Below are positions 1 through 6,721 of a stretch of 10,037 nucleotides of DNA, one piece after another. The stretch is from an uncultured bacterium (lineage in GTDB: Bacteria; Actinomycetota; Coriobacteriia; Coriobacteriales; Coriobacteriaceae), in NCBI GenBank assembly GCA_905216175.1, contig CAJMSV010000062.1, positions 1 to 10,037 of the forward strand, given 5' to 3'. A program made the translations under genes and the position numbers. The notes beneath the pieces are model-generated. The model saw only the letters and a program-made list of their open reading frames with translations, had not been told where the DNA came from and searched no databases. Within the stretch, counting starts at the first letter, position 1. Each line of letters starts with the position of its first letter.

Positions 1-549
1 CCGGTTCCCGCGCTTGCCTGCCTCAAGGGCATCAATATGCTCCTGTACCTGGCCATGCTTGTCATCGCCACACTAGGACCCATGGGCCCGATGAACTCCT
101 TCTACGGCGCCACGAGCCGCATCATGCTCGCCATGGGCCGCAAGGGCCAGCTGCCCGAGCAGTTCGCCGAGGTCGACCCCAAGTCCGGCGCTCCCAAGCT
201 TGCCTGCGTCGTTCTGGGCGTCATCACCGTCGTCGGTCCGTTCTTGGGCAAGAACATGCTCATCCCTCTGACCAACGTGTCGGCTCTCGCCTTCATCTTC
301 TCCTGCGGCATGGTCGCCCTCGCTTGCCTGCGCATGCGCTTCACCGAGCCCGACCTGCCCCGTCCCTACGAGGTGCCCGGCGGCAAGTTTGGCATCTCCC
401 TCGCTATTGCTGCCTGCGCCATCATCATCGGCCTGCTCGTGATTCCGTTCTCTCCCGCCTCCCTCAACATGGTGGAGTGGAGCATCGTGATCGGCTGGTT
501 GGCTATTGGCCTGGCCCTCATGGCTTTCACCAATTCCCGCAAAAAGTAA
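1..549 (+). CDS. APC-family amino-acid permease, C-terminal part (5' end outside window)
   Basis: The frame is open from the first base, so the gene begins upstream; 182 residues and the TAA stop are visible. The segment has about five hydrophobic stretches (roughly residues 10-30, 59-76, 83-107, 122-143 and 151-175 of the visible part), consistent with the last helices of a 12-helix transporter. The run with SFYGATSRIMLAMGRKGQLP, then a loop with DPKSGAPKLA and later PDLPRPYEVPGGK, is typical of the APC (amino acid-polyamine-organocation) superfamily, where this loop follows helix 8. The protein should be an inner-membrane amino-acid or related solute importer; substrate cannot be assigned because the N-terminal binding helices are missing. 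The gene lies 131 bases upstream of an amidohydrolase with similarly biased codons, suggesting a transport plus hydrolysis pair. Family call is firm, substrate unknown. Confidence 0.88.
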   Translation, partial: PVPALACLKGINMLLYLAMLVIATLGPMGPMNSFYGATSRIMLAMGRKGQLPEQFAEVDPKSGAPKLACVVLGVITVVGPFLGKNMLIPLTNVSALAFIFSCGMVALACLRMRFTEPDLPRPYEVPGGKFGISLAIAACAIIIGLLVIPFSPASLNMVEWSIVIGWLAIGLALMAFTNSRKK

Positions 550-555
550 CGCCGA

Positions 556-607
556 GCCGGGGCGGATCAGGTGCGCGGGACCCTCTCTTCCGCGCACCGA
601 ACCCGGC
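556..607 (+). terminator. Nested hairpin after permease, possible terminator
   Basis: A 10-bp stem with one G-U pair is formed by 571-580 (GTGCGCGGGA) and 588-597 (TTCCGCGCAC), with a 7-base loop. It is enclosed by a second 6-bp pairing of GCCGGG (556-561) with CCCGGC (602-607). The position seven bases after the permease stop fits a terminator, but no T-run follows, so it could instead be a processing or mRNA-stabilising structure between permease and amidohydrolase. Confidence 0.4.
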
Positions 608-624
608 ACCACTTGGGTAGCTTT

Positions 625-652
625 GTGAGGCCTTAACCCAACACGGCCTCGC
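625..652 (+). other. Hairpin in the amidohydrolase leader
   Basis: GTGAGGCC (625-632) pairs with GGCCTCGC (645-652) over 8 bp including one G-U pair, with a 12-base loop. There is no T-tract after it, so it is not a classical terminator. It ends 28 bases before the amidohydrolase start and could be part of its 5' leader. Function is unknown. Confidence 0.3.
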
Positions 653-658
653 CCACTA

Positions 659-676
659 TATGGATCCATAAGGAGG
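659..676 (+). promoter_or_regulatory. 12-bp palindrome abutting a strong Shine-Dalgarno
   Basis: TATGGATCCATA (659-670) is a perfect 12-bp palindrome. Its last base is the first base of the Shine-Dalgarno AAGGAGG (670-676), which lies 4 bases before the ATG at 681. The strong ribosome binding site decides the amidohydrolase start. The palindrome may be an operator or chance; the A/T-rich bases 655-661 could also serve as a -10 element. The binding-site call is firm, the regulatory reading is not. Confidence 0.4.
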
Positions 677-680
677 AACC

Positions 681-1958
681 ATGTCCACTAAGTATGCAAT
701 CGTTGGCGGCAAGCTCATCGACGGTACCGGTGCCGAGCCGGTCGAGAACTCCCTCGTTCTCGTCGACGACAACGGCAAGATCGAGTACGCCGGCGCCATG
801 CAGGACCTTCCCGAGGGCGTTGAGGTCATCGTCGCCGCCGGCAAGACCGTCCTTCCCGGCCTGATCGACACCCACCTGCACTTCTCGGGCAACTTGACCG
901 ACGATGATACCGATTGGGTCATGCAGCCGCTCCTCGAGAAACAGGCCGTCGCCGTCAAGCAGGCCTACGACTGCCTTACTCACGGCCTCACCACCGTCTG
1001 CGAGATCGGCCGCTTTGGTATCCAGATCCGTGACTGCATCGACAAGGGCGTCTTCAAGGGCCCGCGCGTTCTGGCCACCGGCCTTGGCTTCTGCCGCGTT
1101 GCCGGCCACGGCGACTCCCACCACTGCAGCCAGGAGCTCAACAAGGAATCGCACCCCTGGGGCGATCAGGTCGACGGTCCTTGGGATCTGCGCAAGGCCG
1201 TCCGGCGTCGCCGGCGCGAGAACCCCGATGCCATCAAGAGCTGGGCTACCGGTGGCGGCATCTGGCGCTGGGACTCCGGCCGCGACCAGCACTACTGCTC
1301 CGAGGAGATCCAGGCCGTGGTCGAAGAGGCAAAGATGGTCGGCATCCCCGTGTGGAGCCACTGCTACAACAACCACGCCGCTGCCTACGATTCCGTTCGC
1401 TTTGGCTGCGAGCAGCTGATTCACGGCTTCGATATCGATGAGCGCACCATGGACCTCATGGCCGAGCAGGGCACCTTCTTCACCCCGACGATCGCCTTCC
1501 TGCCCACCTGGTACGCCACCTATCCGCCCGTCTACGTCCCCGAGCTGCACGACAAGTACGAGGGCACCCTGGTCGAGAAGGAGCTGCAGCGCAACTACGA
1601 CTGCCTGCGCGAGGCCAAGAAGCGCGGCGTCGTCATGACGATCGGCTCCGACTCCTTCTCCTTCGTCACCCCGTACGGCACCTGCTCCATCGAGGAGATG
1701 TACGAGTTCGTCGACAAGATCGGCTTCACCCCGGTCGAGACCATCACCTGTGCCACCCTCAACGGTGCCAAGATGTGCCACATCGAGGACGAGACCGGTT
1801 CCATCGAGGCCGGCAAGTGCGCCGACCTGCTGGTCGTCAACGGTGACGTCGCCGCCGACATCCACGTGCTCAACACCGACAACATGGACGTCATCATGAA
1901 GGACGGCTGGATTGTCGAGGGCGGCACCTTCGGCGAGGCAAACAAGTACAGCGCCTAA
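681..1958 (+). CDS. Metal-dependent amidohydrolase, imidazolonepropionase / Xaa-Pro dipeptidase-like
   Basis: A 425-residue cytosolic protein of the amidohydrolase superfamily (TIM barrel with a flanking beta-sandwich formed by both ends). Visible metal-site motifs: HLH at residues 65-67 (strand 1, DTHLHFSGN), a candidate carboxylated lysine K186 in IKSWATGGG, H227 in VWSHCYNN, H248 in LIHGFD, and D324 in TIGSDSF. This HxH...K...H...H...D set is the one known for the binuclear COG1228 enzymes, which include bacterial Xaa-Pro dipeptidases and lie near imidazolonepropionase. The C-terminal GSIEAGKCADLLVVNGD (373-389) is the usual superfamily closing motif. No signal peptide is seen. It follows an APC permease, so cleavage of an imported dipeptide or cyclic amide is a fair guess. 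An arginine run (R175-R179) and a Trp-rich GGGIWRWDSG (191-200) may shape the substrate pocket. Length is normal for the family. Exact substrate is not determined. Confidence 0.85.
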   Translation: MSTKYAIVGGKLIDGTGAEPVENSLVLVDDNGKIEYAGAMQDLPEGVEVIVAAGKTVLPGLIDTHLHFSGNLTDDDTDWVMQPLLEKQAVAVKQAYDCLTHGLTTVCEIGRFGIQIRDCIDKGVFKGPRVLATGLGFCRVAGHGDSHHCSQELNKESHPWGDQVDGPWDLRKAVRRRRRENPDAIKSWATGGGIWRWDSGRDQHYCSEEIQAVVEEAKMVGIPVWSHCYNNHAAAYDSVRFGCEQLIHGFDIDERTMDLMAEQGTFFTPTIAFLPTWYATYPPVYVPELHDKYEGTLVEKELQRNYDCLREAKKRGVVMTIGSDSFSFVTPYGTCSIEEMYEFVDKIGFTPVETITCATLNGAKMCHIEDETGSIEAGKCADLLVVNGDVAADIHVLNTDNMDVIMKDGWIVEGGTFGEANKYSA

Positions 1959-1999
1959 GCTACCGTTCATCGATGGCTTGATGTAAAACACAGTATTTG

Positions 2000-2014
2000 A
2001 TTGCATAATGCAAT
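2000..2014 (+). promoter_or_regulatory. Perfect inverted repeat over a -10-like element upstream of kinase 1
   Basis: ATTGCAT-A-ATGCAAT is a perfect palindrome with 7-bp arms and a 1-base centre. It contains CATAAT (2004-2009), a 5/6 match to a -10 hexamer. No convincing -35 was found: TTGATG at 1978-1983 is 20 bases upstream, which is too far. It could be an operator overlapping a promoter for the kinase 1 operon. Only the palindrome is directly seen. Confidence 0.4.
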
Positions 2015-2016
2015 GG

Positions 2017-2043
2017 AGAGGGTCGCTTGCGGCCCTCTTTATT
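2017..2043 (+). terminator. Intrinsic terminator after the amidohydrolase
   Basis: AGAGGGTCG (2017-2025) pairs with CGGCCCTCT (2030-2038) over 9 bp with one G-U pair and a 4-base CTTG loop, followed by TTTATT. This is a good rho-independent terminator, 58 bases after the amidohydrolase stop. It lies just downstream of the palindrome and -10-like element and 34 bases before kinase 1, so it could also act as a leader attenuator for that gene. Confidence 0.7.
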
Positions 2044-2076
2044 GCTATGGGGTGCGTCAGTAAGAAGGAGATGACG

Positions 2077-3462
2077 GTGGGTCTCAATAGGCTGATTCTG
2101 GGCAAGAGCTACAACTCTACCAAGGTCTTTCGTACCGCTCAGCATGTGGTTCAAGCCATCTTGCTCGGTATTGTCGTTCCGCTGCTTATCCTGCTGCTCA
2201 TCTGGGATCTAACCGATAATCCCAATCCCGTTCCGGCCGTTGTCGTCATTGCCGGCTTGGTCATGCTGTGCTTCTTCTTCTCGTACGTCTTTGTCGTTCC
2301 CGACGACCTCACATCGAGCGCTACCGACCGCACGCTCGCCATCGCGTCGAAAATATTCGCCTACACGTCGCGCGGCCTTACGCCCGAAGCTGCCCTGGGC
2401 GCCTCTAAGATCATCCTGTCCGAAACTATCGCCTCTGCCATCTGCTTTACCGACGGCAAGCAGGTGTTGGCAAGCTGGGGCGAGGACTCGGCAAAATGCC
2501 CCGCGGGCACCCCGGTGGTACTGCGGACTACGCTCAACGTGATCAACAGCGGTGAGCAAAGCGTGTTCTCGCGCGATGCCTCGACCGAGACGGGTGGCTA
2601 CTTTCCGCGCCTGCGCGCCGGTATTGTCGCACCGCTTACCGTGCGCGGGCATTGCGTGGGCACGCTCGAGCTGTATTATCCCCGTCTGAGCAGCATCGAT
2701 ATGCGCCAGACGGCGCTTGCCTCGGGCTTTGCCGACCTCATTTCCACGCAGCTTGCGAGCTTTGAGCTCGAGCGCCAGGACGAGCTTACGGCCCGCGTGG
2801 AGCTGCGCGCCTTGCAATCGCAGGTCGATCCTCATTTTCTGTTTAACACCATCAGCACCATCGTGTCGCTCGTACGTACCGAGCCGGACAAGGCCAGGTC
2901 GCTGCTTATCGACTTTTCCAATTACTACCGTCAGACGCTTTCTGATTCCGATACCCTCACAACGCTCGAGCACGAGGTGGAACAGGGCACTCGCTATATC
3001 AATCTTATGCAGGCTCGTTATGGCGACGGCCGTCTGCGCGTCTCGGTCGATATCGACTTTGAGGTGCGCGACAGCCTGGTGCCGCCGTTTATCTTGCAGC
3101 CGTTGCTCGAAAACTGCATCAAGCACGCGCAGCGCGAGACCGAGCCGCTTTCTATTCGTGTTAGGGCTTTCGAGACCGATGACGGTTTGGAGATCATCGT
3201 CGAGGACGATGGCATCGGTATGAGCGAAGAGGTCTGCGCGCATCTGTTTGAGCAGCATCGCCTGGAGGAGCCCGAGAGCATTACCGCCGACGGCTCCATC
3301 AAACGAGGCTGCGGCTTGGCGCTCTTCAACGTGCTTCAGCGCATCCATTTCTTTTACGGAGAAGATTCTGGCATGCGCGTGAAGTCCCAGGAGGGCGTTG
3401 GCACGCAGGTCATCGTCGAGCTGAACGGCGAGCCGCATGAGCCGGCGCCGTTGACGGCGTAG
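2077..3462 (+). CDS. LytS-type sensor histidine kinase (system 1)
   Basis: A 461-residue membrane kinase. Two hydrophobic helices (about 21-45 and 51-74) are separated by only a few residues. A GAF-like domain (about 80-228) carries LytS-like text: a CFTDGKQVLASWG strand, AGIVAPL, VGTLELYY and ASGFADLISTQL. The His_kinase domain has phosphoacceptor H253 in DPHFLFNT, and the ATPase domain has QPLLENCIKH (N346), DDGIGM (377-382) and RGCGLALFNV (410-419). The asparagine normally before PHFLFN is D251 here. Family role: autophosphorylation, then transfer to the LytTR regulator starting 38 bases downstream. GTG 2077 is preferred because AAGGAG (2065-2070) lies 6 bases before it; ATG 2071 abuts that site, and ATG 2008 would put a terminator hairpin inside the coding region. 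The large LytS membrane module is absent. The signal is unknown. Confidence 0.88.
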   Translation: MGLNRLILGKSYNSTKVFRTAQHVVQAILLGIVVPLLILLLIWDLTDNPNPVPAVVVIAGLVMLCFFFSYVFVVPDDLTSSATDRTLAIASKIFAYTSRGLTPEAALGASKIILSETIASAICFTDGKQVLASWGEDSAKCPAGTPVVLRTTLNVINSGEQSVFSRDASTETGGYFPRLRAGIVAPLTVRGHCVGTLELYYPRLSSIDMRQTALASGFADLISTQLASFELERQDELTARVELRALQSQVDPHFLFNTISTIVSLVRTEPDKARSLLIDFSNYYRQTLSDSDTLTTLEHEVEQGTRYINLMQARYGDGRLRVSVDIDFEVRDSLVPPFILQPLLENCIKHAQRETEPLSIRVRAFETDDGLEIIVEDDGIGMSEEVCAHLFEQHRLEEPESITADGSIKRGCGLALFNVLQRIHFFYGEDSGMRVKSQEGVGTQVIVELNGEPHEPAPLTA

Positions 3463-3500
3463 CACGCGGTTGGATTGAGAGAAAAAGAGGGGAAGCACAT

Positions 3501-4235
3501 ATGTCCGAAGGCTGGAACATCTTGGTGGTTGATGACGAACCTCCCATTAGGGCCGAGCTACGCTATCTGTTGGAAAAGGATACGCGTGTGGGCCAGATTG
3601 CCGAGGCGGGCAATGTCACCGAAGCCGTGGAGTCGATTCTGTCGAACAAGCCCGACGTGCTATTTTTAGACATTACCATGCCCGGTCGCTCGGGAATTGA
3701 GCTTGCCGAGACGCTGCAGAACCTAAAGACGCCGCCGGTGGTTGTGTTTGTGACGGCGTTTGCCGAATTTGCCGCCGATGCGTATAACCTCGATGCGGTC
3801 GACTATGTCGTCAAGCCGGTCGAGGACGCACGCCTGTCAAAGGCACTCGACAAGATCGAGGCAGCCTTGGGTGTCCGTCGTGTTATCCACGCTCCGCGCC
3901 AGCCTTTGCGTCTGACGGTGGACCGCGGGGGCAAAAAGGTGTTCATTCCCGCCGCAGACGTCTGCTACTTTGAGGCGCGTGCCGATTTTTGCAACGCCGT
4001 CTGCGCCGAGGGAACATACCTGATCAATGAGTCGATTTCCTCGCTCGAGCGGCGCCTGGCCTCTGAGGGCTTTATCCGTGTCCACCGCAGCTATCTGGTC
4101 AATTTGGAAGACGTGCACAATGTCGAGATCGGTTCCACGGGTCTTATGGAGCTCAGGCTCGATCGCGTAACCTCGACGGTGCCCGTGTCCCGCCGTCGCG
4201 CTGCCGAGGTTAAAGCACACTTGGGGCTTGCGTAG
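3501..4235 (+). CDS. LytTR-family response regulator (system 1)
   Basis: A 244-residue cytosolic DNA-binding regulator. The receiver domain (about 5-122) shows the acidic pair D11-D12, phosphoacceptor D57 in LFLDITMPG, T85 in FVTAF and K105 in VVKPVE. A short linker leads to a LytTR DNA-binding domain (about 136-240) with KKVFIPAADVCYFEA, a SISSLERRL helix and FIRVHRSYLVNL, the characteristic end of the LytTR fold. The family binds pairs of short direct repeats upstream of target genes, often for envelope, autolysis, quorum or metabolite functions. It starts 38 bases after kinase 1, with GAGGGG (3487-3492) as ribosome binding site, and is almost certainly its cognate partner in the same transcript. 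All key receiver residues are present, so it should be phosphorylatable. Confidence 0.93.
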   Translation: MSEGWNILVVDDEPPIRAELRYLLEKDTRVGQIAEAGNVTEAVESILSNKPDVLFLDITMPGRSGIELAETLQNLKTPPVVVFVTAFAEFAADAYNLDAVDYVVKPVEDARLSKALDKIEAALGVRRVIHAPRQPLRLTVDRGGKKVFIPAADVCYFEARADFCNAVCAEGTYLINESISSLERRLASEGFIRVHRSYLVNLEDVHNVEIGSTGLMELRLDRVTSTVPVSRRRAAEVKAHLGLA

Positions 4236-4268
4236 ACGGTCTGCGTGCCGTCGTTTACCATCGCAGGT

Positions 4269-4295
4269 TTGGCATGGGCGCGCGGTGGGCATAAT
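4269..4295 (+). promoter_or_regulatory. Candidate promoter for the phospholipase C-like gene
   Basis: TTGGCA (4269-4274) matches 5 of 6 bases of a -35 box, and CATAAT (4290-4295) matches 5 of 6 of a -10 box, with a rather short 15-base spacer. The -10 is preceded by TGGG, as at two other gene starts in this window (5327 and 6726). The element sits about 33 bases before the ATG at 4328 and separates this gene from regulator 1. Confidence 0.4.
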
Positions 4296-4327
4296 GGGTG
4301 GCATCGAATGAAATCGAAAGGATCATT

Positions 4328-5272
4328 ATGCCCGCGCTTATCACCCATCATCTGTTTGGCGAGGAAAGCATCGACCGTCTTCCGCAGGGCGTCATCACGT
4401 CCGATGAAGAGCGCATTGCCTTTATCTTGGGCAACCAAGGACCCGACCCGTTCTTCTTTCACATTCTGACACCGCGTGTTTCCGACTGCACGCTGCTGGC
4501 GCAGGTCATGCATCGCTCGCGCATGTCTCGCCAGTTCGCGTGCCTGCGCGACGGCGTGTCGCATCTGTTGCCGCGCGACGCCAGCTTGGGTCGCGCCTTT
4601 GCGCTGGGCCTGCTGTCTCATTACGTGCTCGACCGCAACGCCCACCCCTTTGTCTATGAGCAGCAGTTTGGCATCGTGGAGTCCGATTCAGAGCTTGAGG
4701 ATTCGAGCAGTCAGGTCCATGCCGTGATCGAGAGCGACCTGGATGTGCTGATGCTGCAGCTTAAACGCGATGGCGCTACGGTCGACGATTACCCGCCGGC
4801 GGGCGAGATCGTCACCACCGATCGCATCAATCGCGTGGCCGGCGTGCTGATGAGCTATGTTGCCGGACGCGTGTACGGCATTGACATTCCGGCGGGGGAG
4901 TACGGTGCTGCCGTTGCCAATATGCAGCGACTTTACCGCGCGATTGAGCCGGCCGGCTCCGCAAAGACGCGCGCGATCTCGCTGGTTGAGGGCTTGGTGC
5001 ACGACTACTCGCTGCTCGACGGCCTTGCCCATCGCGTGACGACGGAGCTGCCCGAGCGCACCGGTAACCTGGGCCATCTGACATGGAAGAATCCCTTTAC
5101 CGACGAGGTCTCGAACGAGAGTTTCCCCGAGGTCTTTGATCGCGCGCTGGTCGATTACGAGTGCACGGTCGCACGTTTTATCGAGACCGGTGACATGGAT
5201 GCCGTGACCAGTCACGTCAACTACAGCGGTCGCGTGCTCAATGCCGATGAGGAGTTCGACCGCGAGGAATAG
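4328..5272 (+). CDS. Zinc-dependent phospholipase C family protein
   Basis: A 314-residue protein resembling the Zn_dep_PLPC family. Likely zinc ligands are an N-terminal ITHHLFG (H7/H8), D40 in GPDP, H62, then H98 and D102 in LLSHYVLDRNAHP with H106, and H131/E135 in HAVIESDLD. This follows the order in Bacillus cereus phospholipase C, including the HxxxD and HxxxE pairs. Unlike secreted phospholipase C, no signal peptide is seen, so a cytosolic or membrane-face role is more likely; the substrate may be a phospholipid or another phosphoester. ATG 4328 is chosen because AAAGGA (4317-4322) lies 5 bases upstream; a GTG at 4298 in frame would add 10 residues but overlaps the promoter candidate. 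The gene stands between regulator 1 and an MFS transporter and may be a target of the regulator (inference). Family is fairly sure, activity unproven. Confidence 0.78.
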   Translation: MPALITHHLFGEESIDRLPQGVITSDEERIAFILGNQGPDPFFFHILTPRVSDCTLLAQVMHRSRMSRQFACLRDGVSHLLPRDASLGRAFALGLLSHYVLDRNAHPFVYEQQFGIVESDSELEDSSSQVHAVIESDLDVLMLQLKRDGATVDDYPPAGEIVTTDRINRVAGVLMSYVAGRVYGIDIPAGEYGAAVANMQRLYRAIEPAGSAKTRAISLVEGLVHDYSLLDGLAHRVTTELPERTGNLGHLTWKNPFTDEVSNESFPEVFDRALVDYECTVARFIETGDMDAVTSHVNYSGRVLNADEEFDREE

Positions 5273-5321
5273 GGCTCGTGCGTGCCCCTTTGCCGAATCC
5301 TTACCGGCGCTTCTGGACAAT

Positions 5322-5332
5322 TGGGGTACGAT
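5322..5332 (+). promoter_or_regulatory. Candidate -10 element for the MFS gene
   Basis: TGGGG followed by TACGAT (5327-5332) resembles a -10 hexamer in the same TGGG context as those before 4328 and 6805. No good -35 box lies 16-18 bases upstream. It is 41 bases before the start codon, a sensible leader length. Weak evidence on its own. Confidence 0.3.
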
Positions 5333-5373
5333 GAACTAACTGCATATCGGGCAAATACGAAGGGTCCCTGTCC

Positions 5374-6633
5374 ATGAAATACACCAAGCTCGAGCGTAAC
5401 TGGGTTATGTACGATGTGGGCAATTCGGCTCTCGTGCTGCTCAATACCTCGGTGGTGCCCATTTACTTTAACGCCATCAATACCGGCGCTTCCTCGGCCG
5501 ACCTGGTGGTCGCTTGGGGCAATGCGCAGACGATCGCCTCGCTGGTCATCGCCATGCTTATGCCCATTCTGGGCGCGCTTGCTGACTACGCAGGCAACAA
5601 GATCAAGTTCTTCTTGGGCTTCTTCCTCACGGGCCTGGTGCTTTGCCTGGCGCAGGCTATCCCAATGTCCGCCATGGCATTTTTGACCGTGTACGTGCTG
5701 TGCACCATCGGCCTTAACTCTTCTATGACGTTCTACGACGCCATGCTGCCCGACATTACCACCGACGAGCGCATGGACGCCGTGTCCAGCTCGGGCTATG
5801 CCTGGGGCTACATCGGTTCCACCGTGCCGTTCGTCATCTGCCTGGCGCTCATCATGGGTGGCCCCGCTCTTGGCGTCCCCACCATGCTGGCAACGCGTCT
5901 GTCGTTTATCATCACTGGTGCCTGGTGGCTCATCTTTACCCTGCCGCTCATTCGCACCTATAAGCAAAAGTACGGTCGCGAGCGCGGTCCCGAGGACACT
6001 ATCGGCCACATCGTGGGCGGTGTGTTCTCCGAGGTCGGACACACCATGCGCGAGATCGCCCACAACAAGACCGTGCTGGTCTACATGATCGCGTTCTTCT
6101 TCTATATCGACGGTGTGCACACGGTCATTTCCATGGCCACCAGTTACGGATCGGCCTTGGGCATCGATTCGACGCAGCTGGTGCTTGCGCTGCTCGTTAC
6201 GCAGTTCGTGGCCTTTCCATCCGCCATCATCTACGGCAAGCTCGCCGGACGCGTGGGCACGCTCAACATGATCCTGGTGGCGGTTGCCGCCTACATGGGC
6301 ATTGTGCTGTTCGCCGCGTTCTTCCTAAAGACCGCCTTTGAATTCTGGGTGCTTGCCATTATGGTCGGCCTGTTCCAGGGCGGCGTGCAGGCGCTCAGCC
6401 GTAGCTACTTTGGCCGCATTATCCCTAAGGAAAAGTCCAACGAGTACTACGGCTTCTTTGACATCTTTGGTCGTTATGCAAGCGTTATGGGCACCTTCCT
6501 GGTGTCGGTCGTCACCTCGCTGACCGGCAACCCGTCGCTGGGCGTCCTTTCCATTGGTGTGCTGCTGATCGTTGGCTTTATGCTGCTGGTCCGCCTGTCC
6601 CGCATGACTCGGGCGGCAGAGCATGCCGCATAG
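5374..6633 (+). CDS. MFS transporter, UMF1 (Atg22-like) type
   Basis: A 419-residue integral membrane protein with about 12 hydrophobic helices and both ends probably cytoplasmic. YDVGNSA at residues 13-19, GALADYAGNK (67-76, the MFS motif A loop), FYDAMLPDI (120-128), SSGYAWGYIGS (139-149), YIDGVHTV (244-251) and GGVQALSRSYFGRIIP (336-351) followed by YYGFFDIFGRYAS together match the UMF1 family, related to yeast vacuolar amino-acid effluxer Atg22. Substrate in bacteria is generally unknown; amino-acid or small-metabolite export is a guess from the eukaryotic relative. GAAGGG (5359-5364) is the ribosome binding site, 9 bases before the ATG. It has its own 101-base upstream spacer and is followed by 171 bases with a terminator-like hairpin, so it is probably a single-gene transcript. 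Length is normal and the reading frame intact. Confidence 0.85.
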   Translation: MKYTKLERNWVMYDVGNSALVLLNTSVVPIYFNAINTGASSADLVVAWGNAQTIASLVIAMLMPILGALADYAGNKIKFFLGFFLTGLVLCLAQAIPMSAMAFLTVYVLCTIGLNSSMTFYDAMLPDITTDERMDAVSSSGYAWGYIGSTVPFVICLALIMGGPALGVPTMLATRLSFIITGAWWLIFTLPLIRTYKQKYGRERGPEDTIGHIVGGVFSEVGHTMREIAHNKTVLVYMIAFFFYIDGVHTVISMATSYGSALGIDSTQLVLALLVTQFVAFPSAIIYGKLAGRVGTLNMILVAVAAYMGIVLFAAFFLKTAFEFWVLAIMVGLFQGGVQALSRSYFGRIIPKEKSNEYYGFFDIFGRYASVMGTFLVSVVTSLTGNPSLGVLSIGVLLIVGFMLLVRLSRMTRAAEHAA

Positions 6634-6689
6634 GAGCGAGCGGCTATTGTGCCTGTCCACGGTACTCTTTTGGGGTTATCCGCAATAAA

Positions 6690-6710
6690 CATTGCGACTT
6701 GCGAGCAATG
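6690..6710 (+). promoter_or_regulatory. Inverted repeat upstream of the glycosyltransferase operon
   Basis: CATTGC (6690-6695) and GCAATG (6705-6710) form a 6-bp inverted repeat with a 9-base spacer, 16 bases upstream of a -10-like hexamer. The half-site ATTGC/GCAAT is the same as in the palindrome at 2000-2014 before kinase 1. It may be an operator occupying the -35 region. The repeat itself is seen; the role is inferred. Confidence 0.3.
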
Positions 6711-6721
6711 ATTTGCCCAAG

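Noticed and set aside
2008..2076. ATG 2008 or ATG 2071 as start of kinase 1
   Set aside because: A start at 2008 would place the terminator hairpin in the coding region and has no ribosome binding site; ATG 2071 directly abuts AAGGAG with no spacing. GTG 2077 has a 6-base spacing.
633..2105. 490-codon open frame on the minus strand over the amidohydrolase
   Set aside because: It mirrors the codon-biased amidohydrolase; its translation is low-complexity (A, V, G, D, L rich), with no recognisable domain and no ribosome binding site. A high-GC shadow frame.
2209..3498. 429-codon open frame on the minus strand over kinase 1
   Set aside because: The sense strand encodes a complete kinase with all catalytic motifs; the antisense product shows no domain and is a codon-bias artefact.
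4231..4255. GACGG...CCGTC hairpin after regulator 1 as a terminator
   Set aside because: Only a 5-bp stem followed by GTTT; too weak to call, although some termination between regulator 1 and the next gene is likely.
4298..4327. GTG 4298 as start of the phospholipase C-like gene
   Set aside because: No ribosome binding site at proper distance, and the candidate -10 ends only two bases before it. ATG 4328 has AAAGGA at good spacing and gives the expected family N-terminus (ITHH).
5273..5300. GGGC...GCCC followed by CTTT as terminator of the phospholipase C-like gene
   Set aside because: The stem is four base pairs and the T-tract three bases; not convincing.
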